Counted from the stretch's first letter, positions 1 through 8,638 are shown. The stretch is 59,073 bases of DNA from an uncultured Bacteroidales bacterium (GCA_949297125.1 CASFRS010000006.1:1-59073); one strand, 5' to 3'. The notes: a model not told the origin generated them from the sequence alone. Made by a program: numbers and translations.

Positions 1-97
1 CCATACACTCGCAAAATTATCCTTAAAAAATGCTTCCGAACTTCTAAAATACCTGAGTCCTGTCAAAGGTCCATGAAGAATCCATTAGCTACAATAA

Positions 98-140
98 AAC
101 AAAAAGAAACCGACCTCAAAATTACTTTTGGGTCGGCTTC
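98..140 (-). terminator. Rho-independent terminator of the exbB-to-TPR operon
   Basis: On the minus strand a 10-bp stem (arms at 131-140 and 106-115, with one G-U pair and A-T extensions toward the loop) is followed by a T-rich run at 98-105. It lies about 40 bases past the stop of the TPR gene at 179. Bases 1-97 show no gene or other signal. Confidence 0.75.
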
Positions 141-178
141 ATGTTGCTTTGTTAGTGAGTGTGTTATTCCCGCTTGCC

Positions 179-1810
179 TTACTCAAGCTGCGACATTGCA
201 TCCTTAATGCTGTCTTCGGGATTTATGGCGAGTATCTTGTTCCACCACTTCTTTGTTTCGGGATACCCTTGCACATTCTCGGCATACTCTTTAAGGTAAT
301 GGTAATACCCCATATAGCGATATGCCTCTATTATGGAACTTCCGGTGCTGCCCTCGGCCTCGAGCATGGTTATCACTTTCTCGTAATACGGTTTTGCCAG
401 ACCGGTCTCGGTCTCGGGGTCCATACCCGTATTTGCACGTGCACGCCAGAAATAACCGAGATAATTTTCGGGAGCCCTTTCGGTTACTATCGCAAAGAGG
501 CTGTCGGCTTTCTGGAAGAGGGATATCTTCTCTTCGGGAGCTTCTGCTGCGTGTGCTGCCTGATAATATATTTTACCCAGTGAATAGAAGTCGGCCGTCA
601 ACACCTCGTCTTCTATCATCTCCATATATTTCGACATCGCATCGGCGCTCTTCAACATCTGGCCTGCCGTTCCGTAAGCATCGCTGAGTTCCTTGTAAAT
701 CTCGGGCTTGGACGGGTCGGCCTTGACTGCTGCCTCAAGTGCTGCAACATACTCTTCGGGACGGTCGAGTTCCTTCAGGGCACCGCCATATACCATATAG
801 TCCTGGCTGGTGAGGAACTTGGCATTGGCCGGGTTGTTCATGAACGCCTTTCCGAAATCGGCAGCCTGCTCGAAGTTCTCGAGTGCGAAGTTGTCGTACA
901 TTGCAAAACGGTTGAGTATAAGGTTGTCCGGTTCTTCGGGAAGGGCCTGTTCGATAAGCGTAAGGGACTCTTCATATTTCTTGTCGAAATAGAGGAGGGC
1001 CGCATAACGCGAGCGGTCGCTTGCAAAGTGGTTGGGGTTTGCCATATACCTTGCATATGCCGAAACCGCATCGTTGAAGCGTCCGGCGTTGAAGTAGGCT
1101 TCTGCCAATTCCCTCTGGGCTATGGCCGAGGAGGGATGCCCGCTCAGGAGTTCTTCGAGTTTCGATGTTGCGAAACGGGGGTTGATAGGATAGTGGAGAA
1201 GCGCATATTTTACGTATGCCTCGATACACCCCGAGTCGAAACTGTGCGCCATTTCGTACATGCCGGCAGCCTCGCCCGAATTGTTCTCCTTTGCAAATAT
1301 ATCGCCCTGAAGCACGTATGCGGGAGCATAGCGGTCATCGAACTTGAGGGCATCGTTCAGATATTTTTTGTAGTCGGGCATTCCGGCCTCGAAATAAGCG
1401 CGTGCTATATCGGTATTCACGCCGGCAACGCTGTTGGCTTTCTTGGCCAGTTTTACCGCCTGTTTGAATTTGGACGAAGCCTCCTTGTGCGTCTCGGTAT
1501 TCTGCAACAGGAGCTTGCCGAGCCCTATGTAGTTGAAAGGATAGTTTGCATCCGATGCAATACCCTGGTCGTAGTACCCTTTGGCTGCTTCCTTGTTCCC
1601 GAGTGCGAATTCCGACTCGCCGAGATAGTAGTACGCCTCGGCCTTGTAAGTGGTGGGGTCGTTCAGCGTCTTGTTCAGTATTATTTTCGCCCTTTCCGGC
1701 TGACCCGACTTGTAATAGTCTATACCGTCGGTATAACTCTCTGCAAGTGCTGCGGTTGAAAAACCTGCGGCAAACAACAATGCAGCAAATAAAACAATTC
1801 TTCTGCGCAT
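179..1810 (-). CDS. Secreted tetratricopeptide-repeat protein
   Basis: The 543-residue protein begins with a signal peptide: basic MRRR, a hydrophobic stretch, and a likely signal peptidase I site at AALA-ES near residue 23. The rest is helical TPR-type repeat from about residue 25 to the end, seen as recurring Y..G....G....A units such as AEAYYYLGESEFALGN and YKELSDAYGTAGQ. It should sit in the periplasm as a protein-protein scaffold. It is the last gene of the row starting at exbB and begins 27 bases after the stop of the PstS-like gene. A TPR protein downstream of a PstS-like protein and tonB is, as I recall, a recurring Bacteroidales arrangement; its role is not established. No catalytic motif is seen. 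Confidence 0.85.
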   Translation of the reverse strand: MRRRIVLFAALLFAAGFSTAALAESYTDGIDYYKSGQPERAKIILNKTLNDPTTYKAEAYYYLGESEFALGNKEAAKGYYDQGIASDANYPFNYIGLGKLLLQNTETHKEASSKFKQAVKLAKKANSVAGVNTDIARAYFEAGMPDYKKYLNDALKFDDRYAPAYVLQGDIFAKENNSGEAAGMYEMAHSFDSGCIEAYVKYALLHYPINPRFATSKLEELLSGHPSSAIAQRELAEAYFNAGRFNDAVSAYARYMANPNHFASDRSRYAALLYFDKKYEESLTLIEQALPEEPDNLILNRFAMYDNFALENFEQAADFGKAFMNNPANAKFLTSQDYMVYGGALKELDRPEEYVAALEAAVKADPSKPEIYKELSDAYGTAGQMLKSADAMSKYMEMIEDEVLTADFYSLGKIYYQAAHAAEAPEEKISLFQKADSLFAIVTERAPENYLGYFWRARANTGMDPETETGLAKPYYEKVITMLEAEGSTGSSIIEAYRYMGYYHYLKEYAENVQGYPETKKWWNKILAINPEDSIKDAMSQLE

Positions 1811-1837
1811 AATGGTAATTTTTATATTATAAACGTT

Positions 1838-2776
1838 TTATTCATCCTTTATCGATACGATACGGACATATTGCGTTGCCGGCATCATACCGCTCTTGAG
1901 TATTATCTGTTGCCCCTTGTGCGACGCCGTAAAGGCCGAGAACGCCCTTATCAGCCCCATTCGGGGCGAAGTGTTTATCATGTATATGTTCCGCGTCAGG
2001 GGATACAGCCTCTGCGCTATATACGCCTGGTACGGCTTGTAGCTGTTTGCGGGGTTCGCAAACGATTCGCGGCTCAACCCTACTACGCGAACCCTTTCGG
2101 AAAACGACAGATTGGTCGAGTCGCTTTTATTGCCCACCCAGCTTGCGCCGATAATCCCTATTGCACCGGGCGTCTCGGCAACATAGTCTATTACCTTTTC
2201 GTTGCCTCCCTGCGCATAGAGCCTTTCAGTGGCAAGGGGCTGACCGCCGCATATGGAATCGATCGCAAAACGGACGGTGCTCGAGTTCTTGTCATCGAAA
2301 ACGACAGAAAAATCCTGAATGCGCGATTTGGGGTTAATCTGTTTCCACGATGTTATCTTTCCGGTAAAAATGTCTTTCAACTGCTGCACTGTAAGCAGCG
2401 AATCGGTGTTTTGCCTGTTTATTATCAATGCAACCCCGTCGGTGGCTATATGCACGCTGCGCGGTATAAGCTGCTTCTGACGCAACGCGCTTTTCTCGGC
2501 ATCGGTAAGGTCGCGGGTAGCTACCGCCATCCTTACGCTGTCCGTTACAAGCAGGTTCATTGCTTCAACCTCGCTCGTGTATATGGGAATAATGCTTGCT
2601 TCGGGATACTGGTATTCAAAGATGTTTATCTCCTGGTCGAGAACGGGGGCGAAAGTTTCGTCGCAACTTATCGTTACTACCCCTGAAGTGGGGGTGTCGG
2701 AATAGGTCTTGCCCTGTCTGTTGCAGGAAAGGGTAAATGCTGCCGCTATCAGTATAAGGGGATATATTTTTTTCAT
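1838..2776 (-). CDS. PstS-like substrate-binding lipoprotein
   Basis: The 312-residue protein has a lipoprotein signal (MKKIYPLILIAAAFTLSC, Cys18 in a TLSC lipobox). It then follows the PBP-like fold of phosphate-binding PstS: VVTISCDETFAPVLDQ near the start, VALIINRQN before the inter-domain crossover, LKDIFTGKITSWKQIN in the middle, and PGAIGIIG later. The segment with LKDIF.G....W is characteristic of the PstS family. No pstC, pstA or pstB lies beside it. Instead it is in the exbB-exbD-tonB row, so a role as receptor for phosphate uptake is doubtful; it may be an envelope sensor or scavenging factor linked to the Ton system. That role is inference. Confidence 0.8.
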   Translation of the reverse strand: MKKIYPLILIAAAFTLSCNRQGKTYSDTPTSGVVTISCDETFAPVLDQEINIFEYQYPEASIIPIYTSEVEAMNLLVTDSVRMAVATRDLTDAEKSALRQKQLIPRSVHIATDGVALIINRQNTDSLLTVQQLKDIFTGKITSWKQINPKSRIQDFSVVFDDKNSSTVRFAIDSICGGQPLATERLYAQGGNEKVIDYVAETPGAIGIIGASWVGNKSDSTNLSFSERVRVVGLSRESFANPANSYKPYQAYIAQRLYPLTRNIYMINTSPRMGLIRAFSAFTASHKGQQIILKSGMMPATQYVRIVSIKDE

Positions 2777-2786
2777 ACTCTTACAT

Positions 2787-3035
2787 TTATCTGTAACCTT
2801 TGTATTTTATAAAGCGGTACGCCCTGAATACCCCGTAAATCATGAAAAGGAAACCGAATGCATATCTCAAAACCGGATTGAACACCTCTTTGAACAAATC
2901 CGTAAGGAGCAGCAGATAGGCCATCCCGAAATAGACTACCAGCATTATCGCCCCGAAAAGGTAGCCTATGTTTATTACGACAGGGGTTCTGCCCGATTCG
3001 TTCCCTTCACCGTTTTCTTTTGCGGTACGCATCAT
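2787..3035 (-). CDS. Small two-helix membrane protein
   Basis: About 82 residues. The start is placed at tandem ATG codons (3035 or 3032) because the first 20 residues of the longer frame are unlike the rest and lie in the non-coding gap. A short polar N-terminus (MMRTAKENGEGNESG) is followed by two hydrophobic helices (about residues 20-42 and 51-66) and a basic tail (YRFIKYKGYR). It sits between tonB and the PstS-like gene on the same strand, 10 bases before the latter. No family name is recognised with certainty; a co-factor of the Ton complex or the binding protein is a guess from position. Confidence 0.7.
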   Translation of the reverse strand: MMRTAKENGEGNESGRTPVVINIGYLFGAIMLVVYFGMAYLLLLTDLFKEVFNPVLRYAFGFLFMIYGVFRAYRFIKYKGYR

Positions 3036-3142
3036 AATTACATTCTTTTTTGAAAATATCCGCACGTTTGCGCCATCATATATATAACGGAACAAACGTG
3101 CGATATTTTACAGTGTCCTTGTATTTTAACAATAAATAGGAC

Positions 3143-3964
3143 TTACATCAGCCTGAAGCTAACCGGTAATATGTAGTAAACGTTTACGGCGTGCCCGTTC
3201 TGTTTACCCGGGATAAAGTTCGGGAGCGATTTTACCACCCTTATGGCTTCCTTGTCGAGCGAAGGGTCGACACCGCGCATTACGGTTACGTCGCGGACCG
3301 AACCGTCCTTCGATACGACGAAGCGAACTACCACCCTACCCTGGATACCGTTCTCCTGCGCAATTGTAGGATACTGCATGTTGTCGCGGATATACTGCAT
3401 GAGCGCAGCCTCGCCACCGGGGAACTGGGGTTTCTGTTCAACTATTTCCCATACCTTGTTATCTTCTTCAACAACGGGTTTTATAGCTTCCCTGAAGTCC
3501 GCTATATCCTGCCCGTGCTCTTCGTCATTACCTTTCACGTCGGCGATGGAGATGGTTACCTTGCTTTCGGTAAGTTCTTCCTGCGATTTTATTTCGTCCT
3601 CATCGCTTACCTCTTCGTCCTTCTTGATCACCGGTGCGGTAAATTTGATAGAACTTTTCAGTGGGGGCGGGGGAGGTGTCTGGGTAAGGGGTTTCAACTC
3701 CTCGTTCTTTTTCACCTCGGCTTCCTTCAAGTCCGCGAGAGTGGTAACCTCGGTCATTGCTATGTCCTCGGTCTTCTCGGGTATCATGTTACGTACCAGT
3801 TTGGGTAACGTAAAAGCCAGTAATGCCACTACCACCACTATCAGTGTAGCCAGATTATGACGTTTCGGCGATGACTGGCGCATATCATACGCGCCGTACG
3901 CCTTGTTTCTCCCTTCAAAAATCAGGTCACACCATTCTTGTGAACTTAAATCCATGTTTGCCAT
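3143..3964 (-). CDS. tonB: TonB-family energy transducer
   Basis: The 273-residue protein has the TonB layout: a cytoplasmic N-terminus containing FEGRNKAYGAYDMR (typical of Bacteroidetes TonB), one membrane helix around residues 38-57, a proline stretch (TPPPPPL near residue 95), an acidic linker, and a C-terminal TonB domain from about 180 to 273. That domain holds YPTIAQENGIQGRVVVRF and ends in PVSFRLM. TonB carries ExbB/ExbD energy to outer-membrane receptors. It starts 30 bases after the second exbD, so all four Ton genes are one unit. The window holds no TonB-dependent receptor gene, so the complex presumably serves receptors encoded elsewhere. Confidence 0.95.
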   Translation of the reverse strand: MANMDLSSQEWCDLIFEGRNKAYGAYDMRQSSPKRHNLATLIVVVVALLAFTLPKLVRNMIPEKTEDIAMTEVTTLADLKEAEVKKNEELKPLTQTPPPPPLKSSIKFTAPVIKKDEEVSDEDEIKSQEELTESKVTISIADVKGNDEEHGQDIADFREAIKPVVEEDNKVWEIVEQKPQFPGGEAALMQYIRDNMQYPTIAQENGIQGRVVVRFVVSKDGSVRDVTVMRGVDPSLDKEAIRVVKSLPNFIPGKQNGHAVNVYYILPVSFRLM

Positions 3965-3994
3965 TGTTCTTTCTCTTTTTAGGTGTTACTGTTT

Positions 3995-4642
3995 TTATAA
4001 TTGAGACTTGTCTATCTGGTCGGTCAAACCGCCTTTGGTTTCGAGATTCTCCATAAGGAACAAATCCCCCTCGGCGATGTCGACTATCGCATATTTGCTT
4101 ATGCTGCAAATCTGCATTTCGTCCAAAGCGTCTATCAGGTTCTCGTACGTACTCTCGTCCGAAGCCTTTATCATCACAACGGGGGCCGTCTTCACGTTCT
4201 TGATTTCGGATGCCCGCTTGTTGAAGTCCTCGTCCGACATGTTCGTCTCCAGCTTCTCGCGCTTCAGGTCGTTTATCTTCTGTATTACGTCGTAGTTCCT
4301 CTCGGTAAGGACCGCTCTCAGGCCGTCGGCATTGAAAGAGACTTCCTTGAGGGAGTTGTAATCTTCGTAATTGGGCTCGCCCGCATAGTAGAATACGCGG
4401 TCGTCGCCGCCAAGAAGGACTGTTATTGCACGCGAAGCGGCTACTTTGGTCTGGTCTTCCTCCGTTATGTTCTTGTCGTTCGACGGCATGCTTATCTCCA
4501 TTGTCTGGGGTTTGCTGAGCGTCGTACAAAGCATAAAGAAGGTAATCAGAAGCATGTTCATGTCCACCATAGGGGTGAAGTCCACACGGATGGTGAATTT
4601 TTTCTGCTTGCTGGTGCCGTCTTTTTGTTCTATATCTGCCAT
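3995..4642 (-). CDS. exbD: ExbD/TolR biopolymer transport protein (second copy)
   Basis: The 215-residue protein has a short cytoplasmic N-terminus, a single membrane helix (about residues 24-42, VDMNMLLITFFML), and a periplasmic domain. Asp27 lies at the position of the proton-coupling Asp of ExbD. At 215 residues it is clearly longer than typical proteobacterial ExbD (about 140); the extra length is in the periplasmic part. It lies between the other exbD and tonB on the same strand. Paired, non-identical exbD genes are usual in Bacteroidales Ton operons. The two copies differ strongly outside the membrane helix, so this is not a recent tandem duplication. Confidence 0.93.
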   Translation of the reverse strand: MADIEQKDGTSKQKKFTIRVDFTPMVDMNMLLITFFMLCTTLSKPQTMEISMPSNDKNITEEDQTKVAASRAITVLLGGDDRVFYYAGEPNYEDYNSLKEVSFNADGLRAVLTERNYDVIQKINDLKREKLETNMSDEDFNKRASEIKNVKTAPVVMIKASDESTYENLIDALDEMQICSISKYAIVDIAEGDLFLMENLETKGGLTDQIDKSQL

Positions 4643-4670
4643 ATTGTTATATCCTCCATGATGTTAAAAA

Positions 4671-5297
4671 CTACTCATCCTCTTTGATATTCTTGAGGGT
4701 AGTTATAAGGTTGTAACGGTTCTCGCGAATATCCTGCAACGAGGACATCAACTGGTGGATTATGGGATAGGGAGTTTCGGCCGCCGCCTTGATGGCTATC
4801 CTCAAATCGGGATTCACCCCGCGGGCCTGTTTTACCCACACCTTCAGCTCATTGTTCACGGAATCGCACGGGATTCCGGCTGTAATACCTTTGACTTTAC
4901 CCTTTAACGCCTGATCCTGCACATCCGACTTCAAGCCCAGGAATGCTTTCATATCCTTTACCGGAACGCCGAAGCAGGGGAGCAGCTTGAAAGAGAGAAT
5001 CTCTTCCTGAGTAAACTCAACTCCGTACTGTGCGCCTACATTTTGTAGAACGTTCATTCTGTCGCCCTGATTATCGAGGCTCATAAACATTTTACCGTTA
5101 GGCTCTACCAATATTTGCAGAATGTTGGTTTCGGGAATCTTGATTTCCGATACCGATTTAGGCGTAGTTACCTGAACCGGCTCCTTCTGCACGAAAGTAG
5201 AGGTCAACATAAAGAATGTAAGCAAAAGCACAGTTACGTCACTCATCGCCGTCATGTCGATGAATGTACTTTTACGTTTTACTTTTACTCTTGGCAT
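4671..5297 (-). CDS. exbD: ExbD/TolR biopolymer transport protein (first copy)
   Basis: The 208-residue protein starts with a basic cytoplasmic segment (MPRVKVKRKS), then one membrane helix with IDMTAMSDVTVLLLTFFML, in which Asp20 is the likely proton-coupling residue. The periplasmic part contains VTTPKSVSEIKIPETN and ends with LITTLKNIKEDE. It follows exbB by 27 bases and precedes the second exbD by 28. Two different ExbD subunits could form a mixed dimer within the ExbB pentamer; that is inference. Confidence 0.93.
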   Translation of the reverse strand: MPRVKVKRKSTFIDMTAMSDVTVLLLTFFMLTSTFVQKEPVQVTTPKSVSEIKIPETNILQILVEPNGKMFMSLDNQGDRMNVLQNVGAQYGVEFTQEEILSFKLLPCFGVPVKDMKAFLGLKSDVQDQALKGKVKGITAGIPCDSVNNELKVWVKQARGVNPDLRIAIKAAAETPYPIIHQLMSSLQDIRENRYNLITTLKNIKEDE

Positions 5298-5324
5298 AAT
5301 CTTATATGTATGTGGTTAAAATGT

Positions 5325-6143
5325 TTATTCGTGCGTAGAAGCGTAAGTCTGAACTATTGAGAAACCTATTTCGTCTATTGCGTAGGTTATTTTGTCTATT
5401 TTGCTTGTAAAGAAGTTATAGGAGATAACTGCCAAAGCACCGGTCAATATACCGAAAGCGGTGTTTACAAGAGCCTCGGATATACCGGCCGAGAGGGCAA
5501 CGGAGTCGGCAGCGCCTTCACTTGCAAGAGCGGAGAACGACTTGATCATACCCAACACTGTTCCGAGAAGACCTACAAGAGTACCGAGAGTGGTAAGGGT
5601 TGCAACAACCACGAGGTTCTGGTTCAACGAGGGGAGCTCGAGAGCGGTAGCCTCTTCAACTTCCTGCTGTATGGTAGCGAGTTTCTGTTCTTTGGTGAGT
5701 TTGGGAGAGTTTTCCATTTCCTCATATTTCAGAAGAACCGAGGTGATAACGCTTGCTACGCAACCTTTCTGCTTGTCGCAAAGTTCGTGAGCCTTCTTGA
5801 TGTCGCCTGCTATCAAAGCGTCCTTGATATTGGAAACGAATTTGGTCGTTTTGCCTGCGCCGTTTGCCTTGACAAGAGCTATAGCCCTTTCTATACTCAA
5901 AACGATAACGGTAAGGAACAGGGTCTGAAGGATAGGCACTATAACACCGCCCCTATAAACAGTACCGAGCATATTCAGAGGGTGTCCCGACTCTACATCG
6001 CCGTCAGCGAAGTTTGCGGGATCGCCAAGAACGAACATAAATACGCATAATGCAACAATGAAGCAGCAAACTATAACGAGAAATGCTGATTCAATACCAC
6101 GGAATCTTTTTGCCTTTTTAGGCGCAGAATTGATAGTTCCCAT
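5325..6143 (-). CDS. exbB: ExbB/TolQ/MotA-family proton channel
   Basis: The 272-residue protein has three predicted membrane helices: near residues 20-42, one around 70-88 (GGVIVPILQTLFLTVIVLS), and the conserved pair near 165-230 containing GLLGTVLGMIKSF, the ExbB/TolQ signature. The N-terminal helix followed by a short periplasmic loop (DPANFADGDVESGHP) is typical of Bacteroidetes copies. It is the first gene of the operon, preceded by a promoter at 6303-6334 and a leader of about 150 bases that begins with a hairpin. It forms the inner-membrane stator that uses proton flow to energise TonB. Confidence 0.95.
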   Translation of the reverse strand: MGTINSAPKKAKRFRGIESAFLVIVCCFIVALCVFMFVLGDPANFADGDVESGHPLNMLGTVYRGGVIVPILQTLFLTVIVLSIERAIALVKANGAGKTTKFVSNIKDALIAGDIKKAHELCDKQKGCVASVITSVLLKYEEMENSPKLTKEQKLATIQQEVEEATALELPSLNQNLVVVATLTTLGTLVGLLGTVLGMIKSFSALASEGAADSVALSAGISEALVNTAFGILTGALAVISYNFFTSKIDKITYAIDEIGFSIVQTYASTHE

Positions 6144-6237
6144 AATAGAAATAAATTAAGTTTGTTTTTGATGATTAAAAGTTTAGATTATATGTTTCCT
6201 AATTAAACGCATACTATAAACGCACGAGGCCGTACTT

Positions 6238-6297
6238 TATTGTGCTGCCGCCCGTCCTACACGGAGTTGCATGGGAGCAGCCCTCCTGCACACAATA
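6238..6297 (-). promoter_or_regulatory. Structured 5' leader of the exbB operon
   Basis: On the minus strand TATTGTG (6291-6297) can pair with CACAATA (6238-6244), with TGC/GCA continuing inward. The enclosed 40 bases contain a second small GC-rich hairpin (GGGCTGCTCCC region). The structure starts at the expected transcription start, so the mRNA would begin with a closed stem. It matches no riboswitch class that I recognise; it could stabilise the mRNA or be regulatory. Confidence 0.4.
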
Positions 6298-6302
6298 TAC
6301 GG

Positions 6303-6334
6303 CAAAATTAATTTATTATTTTGAAATAAAAAAA
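6303..6334 (-). promoter_or_regulatory. Promoter of the exbB operon
   Basis: Minus strand: TAATTTTG at 6303-6310 matches the Bacteroidetes -7 box TAnnTTTG fully. TTTT at 6331-6334, 20 bases upstream, is one base off the -33 box TTTG. This gives a leader of about 150 bases before exbB. Confidence 0.6.
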
Positions 6335-6471
6335 TTTACAACTTTATTTTTCCGTTAAAAACGGCAGACGATAAAACATGCATGAAAACGCCCGCACAGG
6401 CAGGCGCGCCCGGAATTGCAGGAATGCGGCGGGAATATGCCGCTTCGCGGGCCGCAGCCGCCTCGGGAGAC

Positions 6472-6515
6472 AAAAAAACGACGGAAGCCATACCGCCCCT
6501 TTACGGTATGCTCCC
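6472..6515 (-). terminator. Terminator of the Bax inhibitor-1 gene
   Basis: Minus strand: a hairpin (CATACCG pairing with CGGTATG, extended by a bulged GGGAG/CTTCC) is followed a few bases later by seven Ts. It lies about 30 bases after the stop at 6544. The rest of the gap 6335-6471 holds no gene. Confidence 0.6.
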
Positions 6516-6543
6516 GCCTGTTTTTTCTGCCCGCAGCGATATG

Positions 6544-7242
6544 TCAGCGCCTGTCGCCCAGTATCCTGAGCAAGTAAAGGAACAGGTTTATGAAATCGAG
6601 ATAGAGCGTAAGCGCACCGAGCAGCGCAAGTTTCTGCGACGTTTCGTTTATCTCCATTCCGTAGAGCATCCGCTTTATCTTCTGCGTATCGTATATGGTC
6701 AACCCGACGAATATCAGTACGCCGGCGTAGGTTATCACCCAATAGAGGGTGTCGCTGGCAAAGAAGATATTTACCACCGTTGCTATTATAAGGCCTATCA
6801 GCGCCATGAACAGGATGTTGCCAATAGACGAAAGGTCGCGTTTGGTAAAATACCCGTACAGGCTCATCGCCCCGAATGTACCTGCCGTTACGAAGAACGC
6901 CGATGCAACGGACGCCTTCGTATACATGGCAAAAAGAGCGGACAACACAACGCCGTTTATAACGGAATAGAGCATGAACAGCGTTGTAGCCGTAGCAAAG
7001 GATATTTTCATTATTCTCGCCGATATGTAGAATACCAGCCCTATTTCAGCTATAAGCAGCACCCAGAATATGGCGCTGTTGCTGAACAATGACAGCATCA
7101 GCTGCTCGGACCCCGCAACGGCGAGGGCAACCACGCCGGTTACCCCGAGGGCGAGCGTCATCCACATGTAAACATTCTTGACAAGTTGCGCCACGCCGGT
7201 ATTGGACACGGTTGTGGCGGAAGACAAATTTTCCAGATTCAT
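6544..7242 (-). CDS. Bax inhibitor-1/YccA family membrane protein
   Basis: The 232-residue protein has seven hydrophobic helices, with a short polar N-terminus (MNLENLSSATTVSNT). Family features are LVKNVYMWMTLALGVTGVVAL in the first helix, a GTFGAMSLYGYFTKRDL loop in the middle, and the conserved end TLYLDFINLFLYLLRILGDRR. The bacterial relatives (YbhL/YccA/YetJ) are inner-membrane proteins, some shown to be pH-sensitive calcium leak channels. It is a single-gene unit with its own promoter (7476-7507) and terminator. Confidence 0.93.
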   Translation of the reverse strand: MNLENLSSATTVSNTGVAQLVKNVYMWMTLALGVTGVVALAVAGSEQLMLSLFSNSAIFWVLLIAEIGLVFYISARIMKISFATATTLFMLYSVINGVVLSALFAMYTKASVASAFFVTAGTFGAMSLYGYFTKRDLSSIGNILFMALIGLIIATVVNIFFASDTLYWVITYAGVLIFVGLTIYDTQKIKRMLYGMEINETSQKLALLGALTLYLDFINLFLYLLRILGDRR

Positions 7243-7475
7243 AGATTTATTCTTTTCGGTTTAAAATCATATCGTACGGCGTCCTCCGGTTTGTCATGAT
7301 ACCTGCCGGGTTTCCGTGTTACTGCATCCCCTGCGGAAAACTGGAGGCCCTGCACTGCCTGTAAACACCCGGGCGATGCCGGATGTTCCCGTGCGCCCCG
7401 TCTCCGCCGCTCCGCAGCGAAGTAATGCAAACTAAAGCAGAAACAAACCGTAAGGTTCGGTTATGCCGAGTGCAG

Positions 7476-7507
7476 CAAAGATAATGCATTAATCTTACAT
7501 ATTCAAA
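7476..7507 (-). promoter_or_regulatory. Promoter of the Bax inhibitor-1 gene
   Basis: Minus strand: TTTG (7504-7507), a 20-base spacer, then TATCTTTG (7476-7483), a perfect match to both boxes. Transcription should start near 7469, leaving a leader of about 225 bases in the gap 7243-7574. No conserved RNA is recognised in that leader. Confidence 0.75.
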
Positions 7508-7574
7508 AACCATGCCGCCCCGCCCTGCCCAGCGCATACCGGAAAGCCCGCACGACAACCCCGCCCTTCCGGTA

Positions 7575-8066
7575 TCAGAAATAGGATACCGGACGGCGGA
7601 TGCGCTCTTTCCTGCGGCAGAGCGACACCCTTATCATGGACATCAGCACCTCGAACTGCGACATAAGGTACGCCGCCTTTTCGGGAATACGCTCGGAAAA
7701 CCACACCGAGAGCACATAACTTACAAAGGCCTCCTTTACATGCCGCGTTATGTGCGAGGGAACATCGCCGCCACCCGACGACTCTATCGCAATCCGGAAC
7801 AGATAGTCTTCGCCGGTATCGACAAAAGCCCCTTCACACCCGTTGGCCGCATACGCGAACAGCACGTCCCGGATTTTTGAAAACGCCTCGTCCATTGCCG
7901 GCCGGCACATCCCGTAATCGTCGCTGCCGACAATTATCTTGTCCGACCACCCGGGCGCGGCCTCCTTGTCCGGCATCGCCGCCATGGCCGTACAGGACGT
8001 ACGGCGCGTCAGTTCCTTCAATATGTCGCTCTTCCTTACCCTTATTGTTGCATATATCTTTTTCAT
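7575..8066 (-). CDS. Uncharacterised small protein
   Basis: About 163 residues from an ATG at 8066. That start is chosen because an AGGAGG-like sequence lies some 10 bases upstream and because the N-terminus MKKIYATIRVRKSDILKELTRR reads as a basic helix. The protein has an amphipathic, Cys-poor C-terminal half (YLMSQFEVLMSMIRVSLCRRKERIRR) and an acidic middle (AFVDTGEDYLFRIAIES). No signal peptide or known motif is seen. It follows the next small gene by 58 bases and shares its promoter. Its stop codon overlaps a 9-bp hairpin (ATACCGGAA/TTCCGGTAT) that has no T-run. I do not recognise a family. Confidence 0.65.
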   Translation of the reverse strand: MKKIYATIRVRKSDILKELTRRTSCTAMAAMPDKEAAPGWSDKIIVGSDDYGMCRPAMDEAFSKIRDVLFAYAANGCEGAFVDTGEDYLFRIAIESSGGGDVPSHITRHVKEAFVSYVLSVWFSERIPEKAAYLMSQFEVLMSMIRVSLCRRKERIRRPVSYF

Positions 8067-8124
8067 AAACAGAATCCTCCTCTTTTTCAATACAAAAAAC
8101 CTTTATTTTTCCCATGCCCGCAGT

Positions 8125-8544
8125 TCAGGCCACGGCCACATTGCGCTTGCGGTTACGGTTGCGGTCAAGTATAAGGCGCGCCGTCTGGACGCCGAAAAAG
8201 AACCTCGAGGCCCTGTCTTCGGCCAAAAGGGTATAGAGAGCCTCACGGTACGTGGAATTGGGCTTCCGCTTCAAATAGTCCATAACCTTGCGCGAAAGCT
8301 CCTCGTACATCGACGCCTTGCACAGGTTCTTGCAACTGATAGGGTGGCGGTTGATAATCTTGCGCACATTGCGCGCGGCCTCGTCGAACGATATGTAATA
8401 ACGCCCCTTCCCGCTATGCAACGCCCTGTTTATAATCGCCTCGCGCGACAGATACGGGGCTATCTCTCCCAATGATTTCAACTCCTCTTCATAGGCCCTT
8501 ATAAAATCCTCCTCTTTTTCTTTTTTAAAACAACTCCGTTTCAT
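8125..8544 (-). CDS. Uncharacterised basic small protein
   Basis: The 139-residue protein is rich in Arg and Lys and looks all-helical and cytoplasmic. It contains FIRAYEEELKSLGE, REAIINRALHSGKGRYYISFDEAARNVRKI, and a basic end (LILDRNRNRKRNVAVA). The ISFDEAARNVRKIINRHP stretch could be a small DNA- or RNA-binding helix pair; that is a guess. It is first in a two-gene unit with the 7575-8066 gene and has a promoter at 8639-8669. Similar small proteins occur in other Bacteroidales as hypothetical proteins, to my recollection. Confidence 0.7.
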   Translation of the reverse strand: MKRSCFKKEKEEDFIRAYEEELKSLGEIAPYLSREAIINRALHSGKGRYYISFDEAARNVRKIINRHPISCKNLCKASMYEELSRKVMDYLKRKPNSTYREALYTLLAEDRASRFFFGVQTARLILDRNRNRKRNVAVA

Positions 8545-8638
8545 AACACCGATAATTTAAAACAATAAAATATTGAAATCAAAAAGAGGCTTCAGGTTAT
8601 CGGATTCCGGGGTACGGCATCCGATTGTTTGGACAGAA

